DNA of 64,000 nucleotides from Xylaria sp. FL1777 (Eukaryota; Ascomycota; Sordariomycetes; Xylariales; Xylariaceae), in contig MU400688.1 of assembly GCA_022578965.1 (NCBI GenBank), positions 22,245 through 86,244 of the forward strand, given 5' to 3'. Made by a program: the position numbers and the translations under genes. Under the pieces are notes generated by a model that searched no databases, had not been told where the DNA came from, and was given only the letters and a program-made list of their open reading frames with translations. Positions 26,107 to 38,807 of the stretch are shown in pieces; the first letter of the stretch is position 1, and each line of letters begins with the position of its first letter.

Positions 26107-27905
26107 GGCAAATGGGCTATCCCGATCGCAGCAGTTATGGTAGGGTGCGGCGAGAGCGTTCGAGGAGGCAGCGTCGACCCGAACGAGTGAGGGAGGGAGG
26201 AACAGTGACACAGAAGCGTGGCATCAACCTATGACGGACAGTCTGGTTTATCGAGGGTCGTATTCGTGGCTATGACTGGGGCTCCGTGGCGAAATCACTT
26301 CGCAGGGCGCAAAAGGCTGACACAGCAGAGCAGACAAGCTCTCCAAAGCCAAAGCAGGTGTATTAGCGCCCAGTCTCTCTTATACTACTCCAAGAGGACC
26401 GCCCGGTCGCAAGAGTGTATCTAGGGATATTACGGTATTATCGATCGGATGGCATGCAGGCGACCTAGCAGCCAGCTAGTGTGACGTCGCACTTCGAGCT
26501 CGTTGTTGGCAGAGCTGCGACTCTGTGCCTGGCGTGCAGATATAGACAGGCCAGGTTGGGGGGGGAGTCGGTATATCGGCCGGGGGGGTTTATTGGCACT
26601 TATTTCTAAGTGTGTGTCCGGTCCCTTACACAACGCGGTTGTTGGTACCGACTAGAATGGGGAAATACTGATTAGATAGGGAGGCTGCACACGACCCAGC
26701 ACCGTGAGACCCTGAAGAGCAGGACGAAGACGAAGACCAAGAACGGCACGAGAAGGAGACACTGGGATTTTGCCAATCTGTTGCTGGGGAGTAACCTACA
26801 TACCTAAGTCACCTTGAAGGTGAGGTACGTTACCAGCTTGGACAACGCCTTGCCGGTCCTCTAATGAAAGAGCAGTAGTAGTAGTAGTATTGTACAGCTG
26901 TGAATCGAAGGCAGCATGTAACCCAGAGCTCCAGGTCCGTCTTTCCGAAGTCGCCTTGGCCCGATGCTGGAGAGCTCAGTACAAAAAAAAGGCCAAAAGG
27001 GAAGCAGGTAGGTTGGGCGTTTTATCATCGAAAGGCGACGGGATTTGGAGAGCTCTCGATCAGGGCAGGCGAGCTTTGAATCGTCACACTGCAGGTGCCT
27101 TGTCTGTCTGTCAAGGACGCGCTTAGTGTACCTCCTCAGGTAGCACAAGTGGCCCGTGCAAGTCAGTTCATAGGTCTATCTCGGCACTCTCGACTCACTA
27201 CCCGAACTCTGCTTAGGTACCTGCCTGCTCGCCTGCGGGTACATGAGGAGGGCCGTACAGGTACTCCTGCAGTACCTGTTCTGATAGCATATGATGTTCA
27301 GCTATCGGCCATATATCGTATCTATTAGCATCGATTATAGACCTCCTGATGATGTTCACTGAACATTCTAGAATATATATTTACGTATTTGTCTTGATGG
27401 AGCTGATGATTGGTTTAATTTGTCTTGGTATACAAGGAAGTGCTCTGTAAGTCATCGGCATACGAGAAGATGTCAACAAACTTTGATAAGCCTTGTCGTT
27501 CACCCATATTGGGAGTATTGTGCATATAATAGCTTAATAGCATATTAAAGCTTGGTTATAATATAATAATAGATTGATAGCCTATAACGACTTGATACGT
27601 AGTTCCCCAAACTCTCAGTTTTACGTGGTTCGTTGTAGAGTACCTAAGGTTTACATGACATCGTCAACGAGATGAGATACATGGTCCTTGTCTGCTCTGC
27701 GCTTCCTTCAACATCGAAAGGCATCGTCTGTGTAATGGGGCGCAGAGAATGCACGATACTTGCTTGTGCAATTAAATACAGCAACCTTTTTCCTTCGTTC
27801 CCAGTTTATAGGGAGAGTAGAGCCTCGTGGCAGGTCAATTACTGGTTACCGACAACCTATTCAACCTGTAAGTGCGTTACCAACTTACCCAGGTAGGTAC
27901 TTAAG

Positions 27906-27915
27906 TACCTAGGTA
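27906..27915. repeat. TACCTAGGTA palindrome in a GTACCTAGG-rich segment
   Basis: A perfect 10-bp palindrome surrounded by related words (27889-27920). Partial versions recur at about 35753, 44246, 49331 and 50184, all outside genes. Confidence 0.5.
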
Positions 27916-28603
27916 CCTATATGTTGTGCTGTACCTTGGTGTAGTAGGCTAGTAGCTGACATGTGGACGCTAAAAATACTCTAGCTCAGGCTTGTTTTGG
28001 TACCTGGGGGTATCTTAACAACCTCGACTATAACTCGCCTATGCTACATTACCAGGTCGGGCACAGTAGTATAACTTGCCCCCAAACTGCAGAGAAACTC
28101 AGGACCTGCGCCTACGGCAAACTTGATGCATTTGATCCCAAACCACCTGATCAGCCCTCGTCAATCATGAGATCTCCTACCTACCTATATAGGCCTTCAA
28201 CATCACCCCTCGTGGAGCTTATACCGAGAGAATGGCGGGGTAAGCATACCTACGCATAATGGATATCTCAAATGAAGCTCTGGGAACCCGACCGGCCCTC
28301 GCATAGCCTACACGAATTACGTGATAGTTGTTGATGGTTGTTGATGGTTGTCGGTCGCGGTGCAACGGCTGTCAGCATTGCATCCCTATCTAGTATACCG
28401 GTACCGTGCTATGCCAGGCCTCGGAGGCGCATGAAAACACCCTGATTCCCGAGGACTCGGGCTCTCGATCCCAGGCCCGATGTGTCGGCCGCAGCGCAGC
28501 AGGACGCGCAACAAAGCAGCCCGCCATGCACATGACAAGACCATGCCTTAATTCTTCAGCCTATTGTAACGTCGGTGGCACGGCATCTCACATGCGAACA
28601 ACA

Positions 28604-28605
<2 letters not shown>

Positions 28606-28632
<27 letters not shown>
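28606..28632 (+). repeat. (CAG)9 trinucleotide repeat
   Basis: Nine uninterrupted CAG units. It lies in a short open frame on the plus strand (Ser-rich reading) and in another on the minus strand (Leu-rich reading), neither of which looks like a gene. Confidence 0.85.
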
Positions 28633-28634
<2 letters not shown>

Positions 28635-29684
28635 CCACTGCCACCGCGGTCTCTCTATCGCGTCTCGCATCGTCTCGCTCAGCTAGTTTCCAAAACGTTC
28701 GCACGCATACGTAAACCCAGCTCTGCCTGCCGAAACCTGCCGGATTAGGTCGCTCCCTTCTTCCAGCGTTACGCTGCGCATCCGACGGCCCCCCGGAAGA
28801 CCTTACCGGGGTGGCTCGGATTGGCTCAACACGCTGTGTAGGCACGTGTTGGAATAGGTAGGTTTACCTCCACGCTACATGGCCTAGGAAAACAAAAGAG
28901 AAACCGGCGAAGGTCACTGTTGATCGCTGTTGACTGGTCACCAGGCATTCTCTCGTTTACGCGAATTCAAGTTTGTGCCTCCTGATGTCTTGGAGCGCTT
29001 TCCAACCGATGCGCTCTTCCATCTTCGATTGATTTCCATGTATAATTGCTGCAATAATGGGATTCTGTAGCACGCATGTTCCTTGCAATTACGTCAGCAT
29101 GCAGTTACCTGGGTACCACGGAACTGGATTACAGACCTGCCGGGTTAGGCAGATATGCATGCGCGTTGAATACTCTGCCCATGTGTGTTCAGCGCATTTC
29201 AGTTCATGCCATCGGTTGCGAGTCTGTGCTAATTCTGTTCTAATCAGGAAATTGGATTCTCCGCTTCCTGTCAAGCACTGTCTATCTAAGTACCCGAGAA
29301 AGGATGTAGATGTGGGAATTGAGAAGCAGTATTGGTAAACTGAATATTGGTAAGCCGAATGAGGCCGTGATCCCGGACTCGGAACCTCACATGGTCCACA
29401 ACACTTTGGCCAATCGCAACTACATGCGACCGTTCCCACCGTCCGGGCACAGGGTTCCGGTAGTTCACATAAACATGCTCCAATGGTATTGAGTAAGTTT
29501 CACGACGATCGGTTATTTTGGGGTGGTACGGAGACACTACACGCAGATATGACACGACTGAGAACTCCTTTCATTGTCATTACCAATTCCGATCATCATT
29601 TAAGGGTATAGTACTTTAGCAGAGGCTCTTTCATATAGTATACCACGCCCCTTTTTCTCCCTTCCTGTTCCATCTCGTTGAGTT

Positions 29685-31531
29685 TCAATCCTTCTTCTTC
29701 TCAATTCTCGGCAGTCCACACCAGACCAAGAAGATAGCCGCGAGTAGAGCGAGGATAATAGGCTGTAGCACTTGAACGCCCTTGGCCTGTGCAATGGCGC
29801 CGACAGCAAAGGGCAGGAAGGCCGCACCACTCCCTCCGAAAGCGGCGGCGAATCCTATCGCACCAACATGGAGGTGATGCGGGAGCAACTTCGACATGGC
29901 GACGATGGCAGCTGGGAATAGGGGGCCGATGAAAAAACCTTGCAATCCCACTGCAATAGCCGAGACGATGAACTGCGGAACGAGCCAGAACAGAAGCTCG
30001 AAGCCGACTGTGATGGGAAGATAGATCTGATCATCGTTAGTTATCAGCTCGCCGCCCACGAAAAAGGGCATGGGGAGGCAGGGTATCAGAGAAAATAACG
30101 GGCCACGCGTACCATAATCGCAAGCTTCTCACCAATTCTCGGTGTAATAAACCCAAGAACAAACCGCCCAATCGTCAACCCAAGCCAGAACCCAGTGGCC
30201 GTGATACCGCTCTCGAAAGCTCCCCCGTGGCGAACTTGAATCATGAACTCGACGATCCAGCCTCCGAGGGCGACCTCGACGCCGACATAGCCTAGGAGGA
30301 AAATAGCACATAACCACGCGACGCGAGCCCCGGGTTTCCTGAATAACACCTCCCTCAGTCCGCCGCCACCCCCAGAGGACCCCGAGCTCGCAGCCACCGA
30401 TTCGCGATACTCGCGCGCCGTCGCCTTCGAAAAGCCAGCGCCCGTGACCACGATTTCAAGAGCAGCGAGGCCGATCTGCCAGATCATTAGATTCCGCCTC
30501 CGTACGCTACTGTGACCGCTTGTAGAGAACGAAAGGCACTAACTGAGCAGGAACAAACTGACCATCAGGTAATAGAACGCATACCAAGGCAGGCCCGCCT
30601 TGGTAATTAGAGTAGTAGCGATGAGCGGGCTAATGACAGCGCCGACGCCATACAGGCCGTGGAGGAAACCCAAGAGCTCGTTGGCGCGGTCCATGTTCCC
30701 GATATATGCGTTCCAGCCCGCGTCAGCGATGCCGTTTCCGAAGCCAGCGAGCGCGAACGCGACTACCAGGACCGGGTACGGCGGGTGCACGGCGATGATG
30801 ATGTACGCGACCACGTGGCTGCACGACGCGACGAGGGCCACGCCCCGCCGCCCGAACCGCAGGTGGAAGAAGTTGTTCAGGACCGCCGCCGCCGTGTACC
30901 CGATGAAAGGCGACAAGAAGACAAGCGATATCACGATGTAGGAGAGGTGGTAGTATTCTTGCAGCTGTTCACATTTAGTGAGTCCTAGTTAGCTAACATC
31001 TCTTCCCTTCACGTTTTCTTTAGGATGAGTGTGTCCAATCCCTATACTACTCTGCCAAAGAGCAGACTAGTAGGGTCCAGTCCATAGAAGACGAATTGTA
31101 GGGAATCATACATATGGAATGAGAGGCTATAGTCGTTTTCTTGTTAGCAATTTGTTTCTATTCCAATTCATTCGTACAGATATAGACATGTATATCATAT
31201 TGCTAGTAGAAATAAACAATAAACTCACCCCGTAAGCGGCATCATTTGCCCCCATCACGATAAACGAGTAAAAGCACGCTGCGACACGCGGGATGTTGGT
31301 CCGGGGGTAATTCCACCGCTCCTTGACCTCGGTAGCCGTCGGCGGCGTAGTCGGGGAGCCATCATCAACCTGCTTCTCCTCGTCCGAGCTGCCCCGCCGC
31401 ATCGTCGACGTCGCTGTCATCGGAATGGCCTCCACGCTCTTGATATCCGACGCCAGCGGCGACAAGTATATAGGCTGCATCTCCAACACGGCGGTGCTGG
31501 AGCCGCTATTCAGATGGAATTGTGAAGTCAT
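29685..31531 (-). CDS. Major facilitator superfamily transporter
   Basis: I read four exons, 31531-31229, 30964-30563, 30475-30113 and 30026-29685, all joining in phase 0 to 469 residues (1410 nt). The introns are 264, 87 and 86 nt. The protein has a polar N-terminal tail of about 80 residues, then a 12-helix-type MFS fold: helix 1 begins near FYSFIVMGANDAAYG, and the loop after helix 2 carries FGRRGVALVASC. Helix 4/5 has GFGNGIADAGWNAYIGN and the second half starts at ARVAWLCAIFLLGYVGVEVALGGWI. The GLYGVGAVISPLIATTLI segment and overall pattern resemble fungal sugar-type or Bsc6-like MFS proteins, but the substrate cannot be deduced. A highly GC-rich codon use sets it apart from its neighbours. 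Its location is expected to be the plasma or vacuolar membrane. Confidence 0.87.
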
Positions 31532-32666
31532 CTTTCTTCCCTCTTCCCTTTCCTCCGTTCTTCTTATTAATCTTGACTGTGATATGACAAATCTCCACAG
31601 GTCAACGAATCCAGAAGTTCGCTATCCTGGGTGTTGTGTGAAAGACGGAGTGCGGAGGGAGCAAGGTTGGTTGGTTGATATGACGATAGAGTCGGAAACA
31701 ATTTTCAACAAATGTCTATCCAGTTCTCTTTATATATATATATTCGCCCAGATACGACGGAGAAGCCAAATCCATCTATCCTTGACCCATATACTGGAGA
31801 CGAGTGAACGGGACGTAAAGCAGCGCCAATGTCGCGTCTTCTCCATCTTGGGAGATCCCCTGGTGGCCCAACAGCGGCCGTCGGACCGTCGTGCCCTATG
31901 ATCAGGTCAACGCTACTACTTACATATAGATTTACCTATTTATTTCCACTACATGCCGGCAAAACATCGGGACCCCAATTTTTCTGTTGTCGACTCCGCG
32001 ATTTCGCAGAGAGATCATAACCGTATACGGAAGCTCCGCCATGCCGGCTACCTACCTGCTCCCGCGGCTACTCTACCTAGTGTGTACTTCGCCGCTCACT
32101 TGCGTTCTTAGTTAGTACGCTCTGTGTGATAACTCGCTTTTAAATACCCCGAACATTCCCACGAGCAAGAAACCTTGCATACTGTATCCTTACTGTTGGG
32201 TTCTTTTCCAGTCACGGTTCTCCTCGAGTAGAAACGACAAGAATTGAAGATGTGGCAGCTCGCAAGCTGATTCCTATTGTGTTGACATACATGAGGGTTG
32301 AAGCAACACTGGTAGGTTCCGAGTACTTCAAAAGACTTTGCTTCGCCTCGTAGTCTGTTGAACAAACCCCTATGTGAGCTTGCGAATAGTATATGGCTCA
32401 CGGCCTAACACTTTCCACCAATATTGACCCAAAATTCTAACCTGGTTAATTGCCCAAACCCAACTCCTTACGCAATGATCATAAGTTTCAAGCCATTTTG
32501 AAAGCGCTTATTGTTACAGTTTTTTGTTGGAAAATCGATGCTTGTATCAGCAGCCGCGGCGTTCCAATCGCCACAGCCAGTCGTCAAGCAAATTTGACAG
32601 GCTTTGGTATCTCGAGCGACCCTTACCATCATCAGCTCTAGTAGCCGTACCTATGCGGCAGCAATC
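31532..32666. other. Intergenic region upstream of the MFS gene
   Basis: About 1.1 kb with no supported gene. It should contain the MFS promoter and the 3' region of the 632-residue protein gene. A short TA run is present near 31731-31742. Confidence 0.5.
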
Positions 32667-34565
32667 CTATCGCCCCGACAGCTTGCGAAACCAGTTTGCC
32701 ATGCTCCTCCACCTGCGCTGTCTAGACTTGGGACTGTTTTCGCTGGTATCACCCTGCTCAAAAGACTTCGGTACCGCGTTTGTGGATGCTTCATTCAACC
32801 TCAAAATATCCAAGTCACTTGTGTCAGGCGAGAGAGAACTAAGAGGCGAATATGCCGAGACAGCGCGACGCTTAACAGGCATTGGCGGTGGTGCTAACGC
32901 TGGGATCCCACCAGTTCCCACATCGCTGTTCGAAGGAACATGAGCAGCATCCATTATGGATTCAGCCAACGAGTTCTCGCGGCTGTTTTTGAGCAGTCCA
33001 ACATTCCAGTCACCACTAAGGGCCCGTCTGTTGAGTTTAGTCGCACGATTTTGCTCGTCATCAGTAGATTGTTCATCGCCGCTTTCGCGCATCCTAGCTC
33101 TTTGTTTCTGAAGGAAAGCGGCTCCCGTGGACGTCGCCCGTTTAGGCAAATCATTTGAGGTTTGCAACACGTGTTGGCGCATCCCAATTGAATATTTCCG
33201 CCGTCCAGCCGCTTCCGAATATGGTGAAGATGGTGATGAATCGGCGCTGCCACTAAGAGATCGTCGCCGATTATGTAAACATCCCTCCATTTGCAAAGTG
33301 GCCGAGGTACGGAGTGGCATGAAATCCTCAGGCCGAAAATCAGGTGCCCAGCTATGTCGAAGAGCAACCCAGACAGCAGAAACCGAAATAAATGATTTCT
33401 GCCACTCCTCCAACGTTCGAATGCGCCTTTCAGTTTTTCCCTGGTCGCTCGGAGGTGGCGAATCTAGAGAAGAGCTCGGTGACTTTGGCGGCAATCTATC
33501 CGCGGACTGGGAAACAGTCGTATAAGTCTCGGGTATATTGAGAGAAGTGCTGGAAAGTGTAGCAAGCACTGGATGTCGGCGGCAACCCGGGTCTAAGAAG
33601 CTGAAAGTGAACTTTGTTTCGGAAAACTGCGGTTTCACTGGGTTCTGATTGGATGAAGATGGTGTGCTTGGTAATGAACTGGACACAATCTGCTTGCGAA
33701 CCCATCGAGCCGTAATAGTCGTACCCATGGGGCCAACTGAAGTGAATTCATAGGAAAAAGAATTCCCGCTAGATCGAGTGGTGGCCGCCCAAACCATCCC
33801 TTCAGCCATGATAATTTCCGCCTTATCCTCGGTCTTGGATGGGCTCAGGACGGCAAGCAAGTCACGCGCCATTCTACTGTCTTCTTCATAATCACTTTCG
33901 GAGCCCGAGACCTGCGAAGCATAGTCCTCGCTTCTGACCAACATGATATCTTGACCACTCAGTTCTCTCTTGATGCCGGCAATTCCAGGGACACGTTTTA
34001 GTAGTGGTGCCATTATCGATCTCGCACCCGCAAACGACGGGTAGACATCAATGGTAGGTCTGGGGCGCAATCCTGGAGTGACCTGCTGGATCTGGAGCAC
34101 GAGATTTGGGCGCACATGGATAATCCTCTGTTTGGTTCGTAGCTTAGGAGGAGGATGAGCAAGCACGTATGTGGTACTCCTCTGGACGCCAGACCGACGT
34201 TTTCGACGAATTGAGGATGACACTGCACTGGCATCAGTATCAGAAATGACAGATGTCTCATCTCCACTCATGGTTTCCGACGGCGAAGCTAGTAGGTCGT
34301 TCATGGCCTCTTGAGAAGTCACTGAATCATTGTTCAGTGTATGAGCCACGGGCTCCGGGTAGGGAGTAGATCTTTTCAGATCGGCCTCTGTGTGGATGCC
34401 ACGGGACAGGGGTGACCGAGAAGGAAGGGAAGAGGTCCTGCTCGTGGGTGGAGATAAAGTTGAGCGTAAAAGAGGGTTCCGGAGGTTGGCGGGATTAGCC
34501 ACGGCGGGATTCGCTCGTTTCGAGAATTCGTGACCATGTAAGCTAGCCCCAGAATGCAGGAACAT
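32667..34565 (-). CDS. Conserved-looking fungal protein of unknown function, 632 residues
   Basis: A single uninterrupted frame of 632 codons from an ATG. I do not recognise a catalytic domain. The N-terminal quarter is Ser/Thr/Pro-rich and probably disordered. Residues about 120-450 look like a folded core with hydrophobic stretches such as KQRIIHVRPNLVLQIQQV, SIMAPLLKRVPGIAGIKREL, EIIMAEGMVWAATT and EWQKSFISVSAVWVALRHSW. The remaining part is again low-complexity and ends with the basic amphipathic WRSMANWFRKLSGR. No signal peptide or clear membrane segment is seen. The length and coding character make it a real gene; a nuclear or cytosolic role is only a guess. A 5' non-coding exon cannot be excluded. 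Confidence 0.8.
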   Translation of the reverse strand: MFLHSGASLHGHEFSKRANPAVANPANLRNPLLRSTLSPPTSRTSSLPSRSPLSRGIHTEADLKRSTPYPEPVAHTLNNDSVTSQEAMNDLLASPSETMSGDETSVISDTDASAVSSSIRRKRRSGVQRSTTYVLAHPPPKLRTKQRIIHVRPNLVLQIQQVTPGLRPRPTIDVYPSFAGARSIMAPLLKRVPGIAGIKRELSGQDIMLVRSEDYASQVSGSESDYEEDSRMARDLLAVLSPSKTEDKAEIIMAEGMVWAATTRSSGNSFSYEFTSVGPMGTTITARWVRKQIVSSSLPSTPSSSNQNPVKPQFSETKFTFSFLDPGCRRHPVLATLSSTSLNIPETYTTVSQSADRLPPKSPSSSLDSPPPSDQGKTERRIRTLEEWQKSFISVSAVWVALRHSWAPDFRPEDFMPLRTSATLQMEGCLHNRRRSLSGSADSSPSSPYSEAAGRRKYSIGMRQHVLQTSNDLPKRATSTGAAFLQKQRARMRESGDEQSTDDEQNRATKLNRRALSGDWNVGLLKNSRENSLAESIMDAAHVPSNSDVGTGGIPALAPPPMPVKRRAVSAYSPLSSLSPDTSDLDILRLNEASTNAVPKSFEQGDTSENSPKSRQRRWRSMANWFRKLSGR

Positions 34566-37413
34566 GTCGATGTAAGTATTCTTGATACTGCTGCGCTGGC
34601 ACTGAGTAGAGTGGAGTCAAGAAAGGCGATGAATATGGACGTCTTCCCTGAGCGGTGAGGACCGGCCCCATTAAGGAGCAGTGTCAAACACAAGGCTCAG
34701 ATGAGCGAAAGATAAGATTCCAAGCCAGTGGATGGTTAATCAAATAAAGGCCAAAGATCGCGGACGGCATATATCACAGTACAGGCGCGCAGTCCATAGA
34801 AAACGAATGTCGGAAAACCAGAACAACCCAGTGCAGCTTCCGAGGGACAAGACACAAGTTGCAAAATGCCAAGCAGTAGCCTTACTAGTGGCTTTATGAA
34901 AGCGAGACCCGGGACGAGACCGGAACGAAGGGAAATGCACAAACTGTTTTTGGCAGGAAAAGCGAAGTCGAGACACGAGGCGCTAGACTAGGCCTAATAT
35001 CGACAGGGCGACGCTAGACGTTGAGGTCGTTCTCTTGTCGTCGTGGTTAGCGCACAGGGAAATAGTTCGGGTTGAAGACAAGATGCAGGCTAAGAGGACT
35101 AGAACAGTATACGAATTCAACTCCAAGACCGAATTCGACCGAAAGCCGTCTTTGCAAACTCGTTCAGCAGACACGTAAGACAGTCGGCGGAAAGGCGGCG
35201 TGATAGAAAACCAAATGCGTAGCTTGCGTAGCGGATGTAGAAATTAGGTATTGCCAGACCGGAAACGATTGCGCCAGCTCTGTCGACAGAGAGTAAGTGG
35301 GAGAGAAGAGAGCGAGCGTGCGCGTTTGGCAAAACTAGGTAGACTGAACTCGGTGCTACTAGGGAAATCGAAAAGCAGGTCGTTGATATAAAATGGCAAA
35401 TGGCGAATGGCAAATACTAGGGCTTGTCAGGCGCTTCGACGTATTGAAATAAGGAGGTGAATTTGGGTTAGGAAACATCGGCATGAAGGTTGGGCATGTC
35501 GAATTGAAACGGGCCAGCCTTCTGACAAGATTACCAACCAGCCTGTCCACCTGGATACCTACTTAGCTAGTACTGAGGCTGTAGCATACGCATACCAGGT
35601 AGGCAGCAGGATCCCTGAATTGCTAGTGTAAGGGAGAGCGAGATCCGCGTATCCGTATTCTCGATCTACCGGCATGGCATGTACACTAAAGGGGGGGTGG
35701 TAGCATGGCAAGTTCAGCAGGTCCACTTTGGCCGCTACCTACCAGACCTAACCTAGGTACCTATTATAGGTGTTATAGGTACCATCGCGGCCGAGGATTG
35801 GTGAGAGTTGCCTTTTGTGTAAAGTACCTTACTTGCAATTTAGTGTAGTGACAATACCTCCACAAGCACTACCCGCACAACCCTACCAAAATAGGTACTG
35901 AGACAAGTCGCCTGATTAGATGACCAGTCCGAAAACGAGATCAGGTTTGGTACGGTAACAGATTCTTCCTTTTCCATAACTACATTGCTTCTCCTCTCTC
36001 TTATTCGCTTCTCTTTCGTTTCTCAGCCTTTCCCCCGATCACAGTATAGTAGAGTATCGAATGATTTTAGGTTTCGTAAGAGACTATCGGCTCTAGTGTA
36101 CGTAATACTACTATAGCTTTGCTTAGTGGCACTCTGACCGAAAAAAAAAAAAGGTATTTTGCGATTTTCGCATCTTCCATGCGGCTACTCGGGAGGTCGG
36201 TCCATCGTATGACAGCCGAACTTGGTATGAAGGAAGGATGTTGTCGTTAGGATACCCCATACTTCTTGCTGACAATTCGACTTATACCACTAAGTATAAG
36301 AAGATGGCCTATTCATAGAAAGTTCCACCGATCACCATGACCACACCATACCACCATTTCGGAAACATCGGCGATGGCTAGTGTCTGATGCTCGTGTCTT
36401 GTGCTTGACAAGACTATTAGCGCGAATCGTTCGGAGCTTTCAAAAGGCGAACTCCCCAGCCGGAGAACGAGGAGTCTCCCGATGCCGATTAATCATACCA
36501 GTGACCTAAGCCCAAGACAAGCGCTGCGATATTGCGGAGTGTTCAATTGAGGCCGATATTTCCGCTAGCATCTACGCAGCACATGTCAAGAAGCCTAGGT
36601 TATTGCTCACAACTGAATGCACGTGAACATGCAACCCAAGTACGCACCAAGAATTGCGTCAGCCCCGTTGACATATGCGTAGCACGGAACAACCCTGAGT
36701 CAGCACACAACAGGGTCATTGAGAGGAACCAAAGTAGATAAATGTTCATAACCCCCCAAAGAATAATTATCCCGAGGTGAGTTTAAACTGGATGATTCAG
36801 CCGGCTGCAGGCCTGCCTATATGCAGTAAAGTACTTAAAGCACGACAGCCACTTCAACGCAGAAAAATGCAAAATATCGAATGCCAAGACTCTCGATTTG
36901 AGTCTACTCAGTACGCATAGGTACCTATTTCATCATGGACAAGGCTCCCTTGCCTCAGCATATTGAGGCCTGCAGAGGTTGTTCCGAGGCCGGGGAAACT
37001 GTAGTAGTATACTAGGTTGAGCTCAGGGGTAATAGCTGCGTCATCAGCTTGCGAATAGAATGAAATCTGCCTTTGCTTCCGTAAACCGTGAAGGTTTACT
37101 TATTATCGCTACAATTTTATATAATGACAGCTACCTATTACTCATCCACGGAGTATCTGGTAGCCGTGTCGAGCGCCCAGCAACCTTAACCAAGAAGAAT
37201 TCCTGCGGTACCTACGTCTACTGTCTGCAGCTGTAAATTTTATAGTGGACTGTACCTAGTGCTGAGCCTAAACTAAGCCACATCTGTACCTGCGTAACCT
37301 ATGCTAAGCCATATTTTACCAGCCACAGATCTTTGTTTCTCAAGGTGTGTTTGGGGGATCAGGGAATGAAATAAACAAACACCACCTACTATGTAGCGGG
37401 TGACTAATTCCCC
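34566..37413. other. Intergenic region between the 632-residue gene and gpi18 (divergent)
   Basis: About 2.8 kb that must hold the promoters of both flanking genes. The first kilobase has several short overlapping open frames on the minus strand without similarity. It contains a TAGTGTAC at 36094-36101 and its complement at 35681-35688, plus a GTACCTATTATAGG-like segment near 35758. No RNA gene recognised. Confidence 0.5.
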
Positions 37414-38807
37414 ATGATGCCTCTCCTTGACGACGCTCATCCGCTTCGATCCTTGAGCTGCATATTTATCGCCTGGAAAGCATTCCTGTTTACCATTGCC
37501 CTCGGTAGTGGTGTGAGCCCGGCATACGACACGTCTAGTACTCTGCTATCCCGTGACCAAGACACATACCACGAATCGGCATTTGATCTAGCCACGAGGC
37601 TGACGAGATGGGATGCCATCTACTTTGTCCAGGCCTCTCGACGCGGCTACTTGTTTGAGCAGGAATGGGCTTTCGCAAGCGGGCTGCCCACTGTCATCTC
37701 TTTCTTGTCGAAAGGTACGCCTCAATTCACTATGTATCTAAAGGCTGTACTAACTGACTGTATACTCAGTTCTCTCATATTTTGGTGTCCAACAACATGG
37801 GACACTTGAATCTAGTATAGGCATATTTGTGGCTAGTGGCTCACATCTCTTGTCGGCTTTAGTGCTATACAAGCTCGGTCTAGCTGTCTGGAAGAACCCG
37901 CGGGTCTCCTTCGTTGCAGCCGTGCTTCACATATTATCGCCCGCGGGTCTGTTTCTCTCAGCACCGTACTCTGAAAGTTCCTATACCCTCCTATCCTTTG
38001 TGGGCTATCTTTTCTTTGCGAAAGCAGTGCTTAGCGATAGGCGCACTGTTGCCCATGATGTGAGCTTAGTGGCGTCGGGCTTATGGTTCGGCTTTGCCGT
38101 CAATTTTCGGAGCAACGGAATACTAAACGGCATCCTCTTCGCCATAGAACTACTCCGTGAACTATCACTCCCGCCTACTGCCAATAGTATACGAAGAAGA
38201 TTAGCTTTAATTACGGGAGGTTCCGCTCTTGCAATTGGCTTTGTGATTCCCCAGATTGTTGCATATCGGACCTACTGTTACGACGTCGTCGACTCTGAGC
38301 TTAGACCGTGGTGCACCAAGCGACTTCCGAGCATTTACAGTTTCGTCCAAGAGCATTACTGGTACGTACTCATGGCGTAAGTCTATGACATTACTAACTC
38401 CTCCCAGGAATGTCGGTTTTCTACGGTATTGGACTCCGGGGAACATTCCCCTCTTCCTCTTAGCCGGCCCTATGTTGTATTTCTTAGCCAAGTCAGGGAC
38501 CACCTTCCTCTCCAATCCCTATCTTCTGAACGATGAGGCGAAAAGCACCTTAATTTCAAAAAACTTAGCAGCATTCCTCCGTTCCATGGCCTTGGCTCAG
38601 CTCATTTTAACTGTACTTGCTATCACAACCTATCATATTCAAATCATTACGCGAATATCATCTGGATATCCTCTCTGGTATTGGTGGCTAGCAAACCTAT
38701 TGTCTGACAGCAAGACAGCAGGCACTGGCAAGAATGTTGTAATGTTTATGATCATGTATGCAAGCATTCAGGGTGTTCTTTTTGCATCCTTTCTCCCTCC
38801 AGCATAA
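37414..38807 (+). CDS. gpi18: GPI mannosyltransferase 2 (Gpi18/PIG-V)
   Basis: This ER membrane enzyme adds the second, alpha-1,6-linked mannose to the glycosylphosphatidylinositol anchor precursor, using dolichol-phosphate-mannose. I read exons 37414-37714, 37770-38361 and 38408-38807, which join in frame to 430 residues (1293 nt). The introns are 55 and 46 nt with CTAAC-like branch sites. The family blocks are clear: TRLTRWDAIYFVQASRRGY followed by FEQEWAFASGLP in the first lumenal loop, the hydrophobic LHILSPAGLFLSAPYSESSY, LWFGFAVNFRSNGIL, and after the second intron HYWNVGFLRYWTPGNIPLFL and YPLWYWWLA. About eight or more hydrophobic segments are visible. It works in the same pathway as other GPI-anchor enzymes, none of which is in the window. 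Third codon positions are mixed. Confidence 0.9.

Larger units (their letters stand above)
26107..29684. other. Intergenic stretch upstream of blm10 and downstream of the MFS gene
   Basis: No gene supported in about 3.6 kb. The first few hundred bases include the blm10 promoter. There is an (AGT)n run near 26874-26889, a TACCTAGGTA palindrome at 27906-27915 within a longer GTACCTAGGTACC-rich segment, a tandem TTGTTGATGG repeat near 28327, and a (CAG)9 run. Short open frames have no recognisable similarity. Confidence 0.5.

Noticed and set aside
28588..28845. Minus-strand frame with a poly-Leu run across the CAG repeat
   Set aside because: The Leu run is just the repeat read in one frame, with no other coding evidence.
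31323..31901. 192-codon plus-strand frame
   Set aside because: It is antisense to the first exon and promoter of the MFS gene, where GC-rich codons leave the opposite strand open.
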